Assembly: GCA_963556495.2 (NCBI GenBank)
Contig: OY747716.1
Span: 17,558,540 to 17,622,539 of the forward strand
Direction of reading: 5' to 3'
Source: Valencia hispanica
Taxonomy: Eukaryota; Chordata; Actinopteri; Cyprinodontiformes; Valenciidae
Length of the DNA stretch: 64,000 nucleotides
Below the pieces are notes generated by a model. That model was not told the DNA's origin, ran no database searches, and worked only from the letters and a program-made list of their open reading frames with translations. Positions 56,122 to 64,000 of the stretch are shown piece by piece. How positions within the stretch are numbered: the stretch's first letter is position 1; the number at the start of each line of letters is the position of its first letter. Position numbers and translations under genes: made by a program.

Positions 56122-56693
56122 TCTTTACCTTCTAATTTTTTCTCAAACTGCTCCTGATAAATTGTAGGATCACCCCTCTCATACAGGAGGGTGACATGTA
56201 AGGGATCTGGCGGGGGAACAAAAGGATTCAAGTTCAGAAACCATGGTTTCCAGTCAGACAGAAAAGATGCAGCAGACTGTGGTCCATAGGGAGGGGTCAA
56301 CTTGGCCCAAAAGATATCTGCCACCTGTGGAGTGTCATCCTGAAGAAGGAACTGTCCATCAGATCCAGAACAGAAAAAAGAATGTCCACTGGGAAGGGTA
56401 AAAATCAATCCGTCAGGACCACACAGGACTGTAGCTCCAAGTTTAATGAGCAGATCCCTGCCCATCAAGTTTGCAGGTGTAACTGATGATACCACGAAGG
56501 GATGTACCACCCACTGATTTCCCAGTTCCACAGGTAAGGGTTTAGTCACAGGGAGAGACATCTGAGCCCCAGAAAATCCAACAACAGAAACCTTTTCTCC
56601 AGAAAGTTCAGCATGTGGAGGTTGGTTGTCCACAGTGCTGTAGGTGGCGCCTGTGTCAATAAGAAATGGTAATGAATGTCCAGCAATGTTCAT
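56085..56693 (-). pseudogene. pro: ERV2 protease
   Basis: The retropepsin active site is seen as PFLIDTGATYSTV (DTGA) near residue 10-15. The flap-to-C-terminal motif follows as LMGRDLLIKLGAT. The catalytic box is thus kept here but absent from ERV1. The frame overlaps the linker segment and shifts near 56100. Confidence 0.88.
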
Positions 56694-57323
56694 TGTGAGT
56701 AGAGGGTCTCCCGTACCACTCTCACTCCGGCTTTTCTGTGGGCATTGTCAATAAGATGGTTGTCCCTGCCATTGGGGCGGGGCCAGATGAGGTTGTGACG
56801 CATAATTCTGTGGCCCCTTCTGAGACGGTGGGGGTCCCTGTGTGGGTGGGCCTTGGCTCCACCCACAATCTCTTGCCCAGTGGCCAATTTGTCCACAAAT
56901 GAAACATGCGTCTGACCTTCTACCAGGAAATCTTCCCCTCTGTCCCCTGCCCCTCCCACCACGAGCCCCCCTGTAACCTCCCCTGTAATGTTGTTGTTTG
57001 TACACTGGAGGTGGGGCCATTGGGGCCACCTGGGAATACATGGACGCTGGTGGTGTCAAATACTGGAGGGTTTGTAATATGGGTTCAGAAGGGGGAGGAG
57101 GTGTAGGTGTAGCCACTACCAGTTGCTTCCCCTTTTTATTGCCTTTTAAATCTGATATTTTAACTTGGGCCTCCTTCAGCTGCATTTTTAACAGTGCAGT
57201 TTCCAAATCACCCTTCTCCATTTTTTTGTCATAGTCATCATCTTGTTCTTTTTGCAAGAAGTGGGGGAGGTGCACTTCCCATCTACCCTGGTCCAATCCA
57301 GGCAGATCTGGATTTTCCTTCAT
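56690..57323 (-). pseudogene. gag: ERV2 gag, C-terminal part with nucleocapsid
   Basis: The open part 56748-57323 includes a charged helix LETALLKMQLKEAQVKI, a Pro-rich stretch, an RG-rich box (RGARGGRGRGQRG) and one zinc knuckle CFICGQIGHWARDC. Matrix and most of capsid are missing: 57323 lies only a few bases from the LTR remnant. The frame shifts once before the protease. Confidence 0.87.
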
Positions 57324-57357
57324 TTTTGTAAAAGTTTAAAAGTTTTTATTTACAATA

Positions 57358-59304
57358 GGCAGTTCACCTGAACAAACGCAAATTCCTCTGGTGTCAATGC
57401 AAAGTCGACCAAATAATAAGCCTAATATTTCCTACCTAAATTGTTTAGAGACTAGAGTATTTCTCAGTTTCTGATTCCAAAAACAAAGTAAAAGTGAATT
57501 AAATTCAACAAACGGGAACTGCCATGGACAGGCGACCTGCAGAGTGTACCCCACCTTTCACCCAATGACCCCTGGAGATGGGCACCAGCCCCTTGCAAAA
57601 GATAAGCAGTACAGGCAATGGATGGATGGATGGATGGATGGATGGATGGATGGATGGATGGAAACGGGACATGTATGAGTTCCTCTTACATAGCCAGTTC
57701 ATAATTCCCTACAGGCATAGAACTTCCACCCATCCATCCATGGTCTATACTGCTTATCCTTGCAGGGTCGTGGTGTGGCTGGTCTCTATCTCCAGAGGGG
57801 GTACACCCGGGATATGTCGCCAGTCTATTGCAGAGCAATGCCATGGAATGCCCCCCACAGTTTATCTCATTAATTCAGCAAAAAACAGAGCTTTTTATTT
57901 TTTTCAACTGAATGCAATACGTTTTCGTAGCAAAATGCTTTTAAACAGACTCAAAACCAACCAATAAATGCAGATAACACTTTAAATTAATGCACAAATG
58001 CCTTATTTTTGGTAATGGAAAATTGGTTAAAGGTTATAGATAAGTCTAGGAAAACGTAACTGGAAAGCTATACGAAGCCTGTATAATATAAGGGTGATAT
58101 GAACACTGCAAGTCAGAGATGGTCATTCACTGGGTGTACTGACATAAACAGTGAAATAATCTGTATTTTCTAGTGTACAAAGTGATGTCATTTTAGTTCA
58201 TTTGTTTTTTTAGATGTTTTTGTTTGCAATGCCAGAGCTTATAGCCATTTCTTTGTAAATTTGGTTTTATGCAGCACATTGTAGATTTTAAACTGGTTGC
58301 CAATTTTTTTTTTTAAGTCAAACGTCCTGCCGTTTGGACAAAAGTAAAGAAAAAAGTCAATTTTTTTGTTCATATTTTTTACAGTGGACAATAAGTGCTG
58401 CAAGAACCCCAGTAATTGTCTTCAGCTCCGTCTACAGAGTTTTGGTAGGGTTGAGGTTAAGAGAATGACCAGGTCAGTTAATTATCTTAATGTGCCACTC
58501 CACTGTTGTCACAGCAGCATATCCTGAGTTGTTTTCATTCTACAATACTCAAACAGGGCTGAACTACAAAATGTGCTTGTACTTTGCTTTGTGAAGATGA
58601 ACATTTGTCTTTCAAATCCTTTCTTATTCAATGCGATGTGGTCTATTTTGATTTGAAATATGCATCATCTGTTCTTATCACATTATATTGCTTTACAAAA
58701 ATACAAAAAAAGCAGCATCAACATCCACGATGAGTAATCTGAGGTTCACGTTTTTCCATCCAAATAGAAGATTCAAATCTGTAACTATTTTACATGCAGG
58801 TTGTAGTTTAAATATATCATAATGAAAGATATTTGAGCATCAGTGAGTGTTTATTGTTTAATAATCAGGCTTCTAAGTCTTAGTAAATAAAAATGTGTTT
58901 ACACCTCAAAGATATTAAAGTCATGCATTTAGGCTAGGCAAGGCTAAATTGTAAATCTATAACCATCTTTACCTAATTTTAGTTTTGAATTGAGTTTTTT
59001 TTTTTCTGAGCCTATCAACAGATGTCAACTTGAGGAACTCTACAGTTAGCTCAAGTCATCTAAGCACCTCAGCTGTCGCTCTAATACCGCAAAAAACTTT
59101 ACCGAGAGACCACAGAACTGGTTGCACAGGTAGGGCCCTGGCCCCACCTATTTTTTAGCATCGTGTGTAAAAGATAGAGAAATTGGGAGAAAGGAAACAT
59201 AAAAATATATTACAGTTTTTCTGACTTGCTAAAACACTAAACTCCATTCTTTAAACCAAATCCTAAGTGGCCTAAACTAATTTTTCGAATCAAAAACTAT
59301 TTTG
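57358..59304 (+). repeat. Duplicated non-coding block right of ERV2
   Basis: It matches 18720-19720 and then 20290-21150 of the left copy; the junction near 58425 ('gtaattgtcttcagctccg') skips 19725-20285. It includes the inverted LINE-tail pair at 57535-57845. No gene is seen. Confidence 0.7.
57619..57660. repeat. (GGAT)n tract
   Basis: About ten GGAT units at the end of a LINE tail; the left duplicate has only three or four units (18974-18990). Confidence 0.95.
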
Positions 59305-61327
59305 AGTGGGGGAGCTGGCTCCCTGGGAAGGCATTTTGTCTCCCAGTCCTTCCCTCCCCATCCCCGAACACCTCTGTCCACCCGCTCCATCACTTTACCA
59401 CTCATATAGGGTCTTGGGGCATGGGCACGCCACTAGGTTGCGAGGAGGGGTTCCCATCTAAGCTATCCCATGGCGGCCTGGATCCCATTTTTACTGTACA
59501 AATTAGACACTCCCACTTATAACATCATTCATAAGACACACATATAGGGACTTTGGGGTGAGCACACTTTTCGGCATCCAGAGGGGGAGCTGTTAAATCA
59601 GCTTCACCTCTGGTGCCGGTGCCCACTGTCAAACTGCATGTAGACACTGAGGGCTCGGGGTGGGGGTTGGGGGATGTGTGGCTGCCTTCCCCACACCCCA
59701 CCCCACTGTTAAATGCACATTATAACAACATGCATCAACACTATACTCGAGCAGGAGAATGGAGGCTAGGTTTCGTTTCACACCCCGGTTCGCTATTGGC
59801 CATCAGGGGTTGGGGTCCTGAGGAGGAATAGGTGGTCTGGTCGGGGACCTGGGCTGATGGGCTGCTTCGCCACTGTGGGGGCCTTGGCGGTCTGCTTCTC
59901 TCCATCCTAGAAGGTAGGGGTCCATCTTCCGGGTCCGGGGGCTGGTTCCTCTACTGGGGCATCGGTACCTGGACCTGGGAGTATAGAGTGTGTATGGGGT
60001 AGTATGAGTGAGGGTACAACGTCCTTTCTTGAGTGTCTTGGTGTGTCAGTGAGAGTGTATGTGCTTAAGAGGGAGGGAACGTATGACTGTGTCTGCATGT
60101 CTCTGTCTACCAGTCAGGTTGGGTCTTGGGCTGCCCTTTAAAATCAAATGCCCTTTCGCCTCAGACCCTACATTTAATGGGGGACCTATTTCCCCCGCGG
60201 CAGTGGCCTCTCATCGGCTGATCCTTGGTCGGCTCCCTAATGGGGGGTGGGGCGCCCCTGGCGTAGCTGGTTGGCGGCGGAGCCCGTGGGCTTGCCACTG
60301 CGGTCCCCCGGGCCCCTGCATCGTAGCAGCTGGATGTTTCCCTAGGGTTCTGCTATGCTCCTCTTTTGGAAGATGTGGTTGGCCCTGTGCTGGTCCGCCT
60401 GGGGCTCCTGGGCTCTGGAGGTCCTTTGGACGTCTGTGGCTCCAATCTCCTTCATGTCTGCGTCGATTCCTGGGAGATGGATCGATGGCTCCTCACACCA
60501 GCTATCAAACCCCCATATGGAGAAACCTTATATGTACCGGGTCTCTGGTGTTTACAGATACATTCTTGGGCTGTGGCTACCATTACTAGATCTTGAGTAA
60601 TCGGTACCATGAGCTTTTCAGTGGCATTGTTGTATTACGTGGTTGTGTAGTTCTTAGTTCACATTGTTTGGTTTGTTTTGTCTATGTTCCTTTTTCGTTT
60701 TTTTTTTTGTTTTTCACCTCTCTCTGCCGTCCTGTGGGTATGGAGGCAAACTTCAACGTTTTCTTGTTCTGTTTGTTCCCCTTCGTCTCTTGTATTTTTA
60801 TTTTAAGCTCACCCTCTCTCTCTTGACTTTTGGTTTCCTACCTCTTTTCTTCATCTTCTTTCTTTCTATCCCTTTATTTTCCGTCTCCGTGTCCATAACA
60901 TCAGAAAATAAAATCCACAACCCAGAAATCGTGGGTTCGATTCCAGCTTCCACCTGCTACATGTCGTTGTGTCCTTGGGCAAGACACTTCACCTACCTGC
61001 CTACTGGTGTTGGCCAGAGGGGCCGATGGCGTGATATGGCAGCCTCGCTTCTGTCAGTCTGCCCCAGGGCAGCTGTGGCTATAACCATAGCTTGCTTTCA
61101 CCAGTGTATGAATGTGAGAGTGAATGAATAATGGAGTTGTAAAGCGCTTTGAGGGTCTCGAAAAGCGCTACATAAATGCTAGCCATTATTATAAGTGGAG
61201 TACTATAGCAAAAGCTGTAATGCTCCACTTGTGAAAGTAAATTTGTCGGGCTTCTACTTGGTACTCGGACACCAAGTGTGAGTGCCACACTCCCAGACAG
61301 GACACGTTAAAAATAACAACTAAACAA
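59305..61327 (+). mobile_element. 2.0-kb retroposed repeat with 13-bp target duplication
   Basis: AAAAACTATTTTG lies at 59292-59304 and 61328-61340. The left duplicate shows the empty site at about 21147-21160. The insert has an A-rich right end (ttaaaaataacaactaaacaaa), so it was copied from RNA by target-primed reverse transcription. Its middle (60240-60930) is the family also found inverted at 690-1450. Its 3' part contains a tRNA-like B box and a LINE-type tail. Open frames in it show no RT or endonuclease, so it is non-autonomous or a truncated copy. Confidence 0.85.
60940..61200 (+). repeat. SINE/LINE-like tail with B-box word
   Basis: GGTTCGATTCC (60955) matches the RNA polymerase III B-box consensus. 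'gtccttgggcaagacacttcacc', 'tgtatgaatgtgagagtgaatg' and 'gtaaagcgctttgagggtctcgaaaagcgctacataaatg' form the common fish tail of this class. No clear A box was found at the right spacing. Confidence 0.6.
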
Positions 61328-61340
61328 AAAAACTATTTTG

Positions 61341-62050
61341 ACCAAATGTTAAAGACTGCTCAGGTACTTAGACACAATTGGCAAATCCAATCCACTCTTT
61401 TTATCAAAACCTTTTAACACATGCTCAGTCACGAAACACATTTCACACTTCTATAGTAAAAATGGAAGCACTGGCAGCAAAATGGGAACACAACTAAAAT
61501 ACAACCGTCATTTTTTAGACAGAAAATGAAAAGATCAGATCAATTAAGCAGAATAAAATTCAGTTCAGAGTGCACAGGTGGCACATGTGCATCTACAATG
61601 GATGGACACATATAGCAGAGAGGAAGAGAAGGAAGAGGACGACCAAGGACATTACTGATGAAATTCAACCAACACTGGGAATCACGGTAATATGGTTTTT
61701 ATTTTGTCTTATTAATTTTTTGTTACCTACATTCAGCTCTTTATTTCTATCTAATCACAATTTTTTGTTAAATACTGGAAACAAATATTTTCATATTAAT
61801 CGCCTTCTCTGGAGACTGTGAAAATATTTTGCTTCTTTTTGTGTATGAGGTGATCACATTGTTTGGTTTTGAACGCCTCATGACTGGTTTTGAAGTTAAA
61901 GTTTGATTTTGACAGAAAAGTCTGGGGTTTGGTGAATGTTGTTAGGATTTTTGGATTTGTGTTTAAGGTTTTGAGAAAATGGGTGGAGGTTTCAAAAAAT
62001 CTGTTTGAGCTATTCAGAAAAACTCTTATTCAGGTTATTTTCTGCAGATA
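61341..62050 (+). mobile_element. Right part of the degraded DNA transposon seen at 20950-21690
   Basis: It continues the left copy's element beyond the point where the hAT insertion cut it. The right end ('ttaaggttttgagaaaatgggtgg', 61955-61990) is an inverted, diverged form of the left end's 'ccaatccactctttttatcaaaaccttttaa'. A short transposase-like frame (DITDEIQPTLGI) is at 61645-61680. Confidence 0.4.
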
Positions 62051-62523
62051 AAACTAAAGTGAAATTTGTTGATCTGACTTTGCTTAAACCAGAAATCTGA
62101 CATTTTCTTCATTAAAAATTATAAATGAAAATCATATTTATTATTTTGTCTTAATCGAAGCAAGAGTTTGCAACATACTCATAGAGAGTCAAATATGCTA
62201 ATCAACCCAGTTTTTAAAATAACTACCACATAATAATCCCTGCTCTCCCTGAGGGGCAGTTATAACCTGAATTAACACTCTTTCTGCTTCATTTTAATGA
62301 TAAACTGAATCATATCTTTTTTTTAATTACTTAAAAAAAAAAGCAGATGATAAATTGTAATTTATTATTGAAACTGTTACAGTAGATTAATGATTAATAT
62401 TTGAGGTGAGTGTGTTATTCATCATACATCCATCCATTATCTTTACCGCTAGTCCATCACCATCTAAACCATACAACATCGCTGGTCTCACTACTGTCTT
62501 GTACACATTTCCTTTCATTTTCC
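62050..62523. other. No gene seen
   Basis: AT-rich sequence with a run of A at 62330-62342. Nothing recognisable. Confidence 0.4.
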
Positions 62524-64000
62524 TTAAAGGCATACTCCGCAACTTTCATGATATTTGCTCTCTGTCGCTCTCTCCAGGCATGCCTCTTATGGCGTGTCGC
62601 TCATAAGAGGCATGTTTCAGTGGCTGCTTTCCAAATCGTAGTGGAAGAATTGTAATGTTCTGTTCTGTGTAATTCACATACTAATAGTTACTATGTGTCT
62701 CTTCTTTATGATATGGTGACCAATCTGATTAGGTGACACTTTATGAATTTAGGTCAGGTCAAACCTGCTGATTCAGACTCTTACAGCCTGGGTTGGCATG
62801 GCAACTCTCTGTTACATCTAAGAACGTCCTGACATACATTGATTATGCTTCTATATCAAATCTTCTACGCCTAATGAGTCAAATGCCTACCGACTGAGAA
62901 ATGTTTGTTTCTAATGTCATAGGTGATAGGCCATGATTACTGAACCTATATAATCCTGTGTCTTGTTTTGGAAGGCAGGTCAGTATAGCATATTCTCTAT
63001 GTTGACACTGTACCTCCTTGTGTTGATCAACCAAGTCTGTATTAAAACCTCTGAGAATCTGAAGGAATCTCTTTCATGTCTTTTATTAAAGAACTTTGAT
63101 AACACTTGCCCAAATAACAAGCAAGCGCCGCTTCAGTTCGCAATTCAAGGTCGGGGTAATTTAAAGTAAAGATCGCACAAGCTAGGTATTCAGTGTGTGT
63201 GGGAGGTCGGAGTAATTAGAAAAATAGTGGGATTAGATACAGAGAACGTCTAAGCGGCATGTAGCAAACACCTCCCGACACTAGAATCAGCCTACATCTT
63301 TAGTTTTTAGGAAAAAATCAAACAACAAAAATATAAATCACTAGCTTGACAAAACCAAAAGAAAAAAGTTTGACTTATGTACTGAAATACAGCAACTACG
63401 CCGGAGTTTGCAGGTTTATCTACAGAACCGAGTCTTACATGTTAGCATCACATTAGCCTCTAGATAGCTAACGGAGATCGACTCGGTTGTGTAATTCACA
63501 TTACTACTGTAAGGCATACCGTGCAAACTATGTTCATCCACCTCCACACATTGAATAAATAGCTTTCTCAGGACTGTATAACAACACCATGCCAGACCAA
63601 ACACTATAACCCCCGGTGAAATCATTGATTACTTACCTTTCCATTAGCAGCACGGCGAACTCGGCGTCCATAGTAAATGACGTTTGTTCCAAAAGAACTC
63701 TCCAACGAGGAAAAGTCTGCCCAATATTTACTCTGGTCTTTGCTCTCTCTCTAACACGTTCTCTTTTTCTTTTTCTAGCTTCTGATATAAGATTTCTCTG
63801 TCTCTTTGGTGGATCAGCCATCTCTATAGTCTCTGAGGCCATATGACTCTGCCGTAAAGCAGAACTCAGTTGGTACTTCTGGCGGCATACCGCCGCTCAA
63901 AAGTTCTATAGTGCAGAAAAAAGCCAAGGACCCCTGTAAGGTGGTGATAACTCTAAAAATGAACATAATAGATGATAAAATTCCACTATAACTTTTGAAA
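62524..64000 (-). mobile_element. Possible TTAA-bounded repeat carrying a minus-strand exon
   Basis: 'TTAAAGGCATACTCCGCAACTTTC' at 62524 resembles the terminus of a common fish repeat. The sequence between here and the window end contains a plausible minus-strand exon (63637-63842). The other terminus is outside the window, so element size and class are unknown. Confidence 0.35.
63637..63842 (-). CDS. Minus-strand 5' exon, basic protein of unknown function
   Basis: ATG at 63842 opens a 69-codon reading that begins MASETIEMADPPKRQRN, then a strongly basic run (EARKRKRERVRERAKTRV) and NIGQTFPRWRVLLEQ, then TMDAEFAVLLME. A clean donor (AAAG|gtaagt) ends the exon at 63637. I recognise similar short N-terminal modules, with a basic stretch followed by (V)NIGxxFxRWR and a xDAExAxxLL motif, in fish repeat-derived predicted proteins. 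I cannot name the family. It may be the first exon of a transposon or of a gene derived from one. Confidence 0.4.

Larger units (their letters stand above)
49657..57357 (-). mobile_element. Endogenous retrovirus ERV2, minus strand, 5' truncated, env intact
   Basis: Order on the minus strand: remnant of the 5' LTR (about 24 bp at 57334-57357), gag C-terminal part, protease, RT, RNase H, integrase, env, polypurine tract and a full 3' LTR (50285-49657). GGCA flanks both edges (49653-49656 and 57358-57361) as a 4-bp target duplication, and the left duplicate shows the empty site. The primer site, leader and gag N-terminus are deleted. Pol has several breaks, whereas env is uninterrupted. Gag, pol and the polypurine tract resemble ERV1 but the LTR is unrelated in sequence. 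Confidence 0.92.
44745..61820 (+). repeat. Segmental duplication, right copy
   Basis: It is collinear with 12290-21690 from the short CA tract onward. It is longer because it holds an LTR fragment (47957-48163), ERV2 (49657-57357) and a 2.0-kb retroposed repeat (59305-61327). It lacks three blocks found in the left copy. The sequence at each ERV2 edge (…ccgatggggca / ggcagttcacctg…) rejoins to give the left copy's 18710-18730. Confidence 0.85.

Noticed and set aside
57619..57660. CRISPR-like or satellite array
   Set aside because: It is a simple GGAT microsatellite at a LINE tail, with no spacers. No CRISPR array is expected or seen in this eukaryotic sequence.
60940..61010. tRNA gene
   Set aside because: Only a B-box word is present. 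No A box at proper spacing and no cloverleaf could be drawn, so it fits a SINE-like tail.

Overview
The window is eukaryotic and looks like a ray-finned (probably percomorph-type) teleost genome. The clues are spliced clade-B serpin genes of the leukocyte elastase inhibitor (LEI) type, fish-style Tc1/mariner elements, fish LINEs (a CR1/L2-group element, an L1/Swimmer-like element and several LINE tails), hAT and other MITEs, and retroviral copies whose pol and env look gamma/epsilon-like. There are no bacterial operons, rRNA genes or CRISPR arrays. Most of the 64 kb is interspersed repeat.

Layout. 1-9250 holds the last two coding exons of serpin gene A (30-210 and 8391-8617). They are separated by an 8.2-kb intron packed with a GC-rich dispersed repeat (about 690-1900), an internally deleted Tc1 element (2295-3453) and a decayed LINE (4781-7760, minus). 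10262-15662 is serpin gene B, apparently complete: a non-coding first exon plus eight coding exons adding to exactly 381 codons including the stop. 12290-21690 is the left copy of a segmental duplication that begins inside a CA microsatellite in intron 4 of gene B; its right copy is 44745-61820. The right copy therefore carries only exons 5-8 of the serpin (gene C, a broken 5'-truncated copy). The two copies picked up different insertions afterwards.

Between the copies, 21719-33330 is a BED-finger hAT transposase relic. A provirus (ERV1, 22424-31392) sits inside it with two 561-bp LTRs, a 4-bp CTAG target duplication and a tRNA-Ala primer site. A TTAA-flanked MITE interrupts it further on. 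Then come a THAP-like exon (34103-34167), a TA microsatellite, an LTR-type sequence whose U3 start occurs head-to-head at 36083 and 41576, a 701-bp MITE (37432-38132) and an L1 relic on the minus strand (41690-44530).

Within the right copy, a second provirus (ERV2, 49657-57357, minus strand) has a broken gag-pol but an uninterrupted 564-residue env. A 2.0-kb retroposed repeat (59305-61327) has a 13-bp target duplication. The end of the window holds a minus-strand exon of unknown, probably transposon, origin (63637-63842).

How it fits together: the only evident host genes are the tandem serpins, cytosolic protease inhibitors by family. Genes B and C share a reactive-centre loop four residues shorter than gene A's. 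Everything else is mobile DNA, but its nesting gives a relative timeline: MITEs first, then the segmental duplication, then ERV2 and the 2-kb insert, with ERV1 young by its LTR identity.
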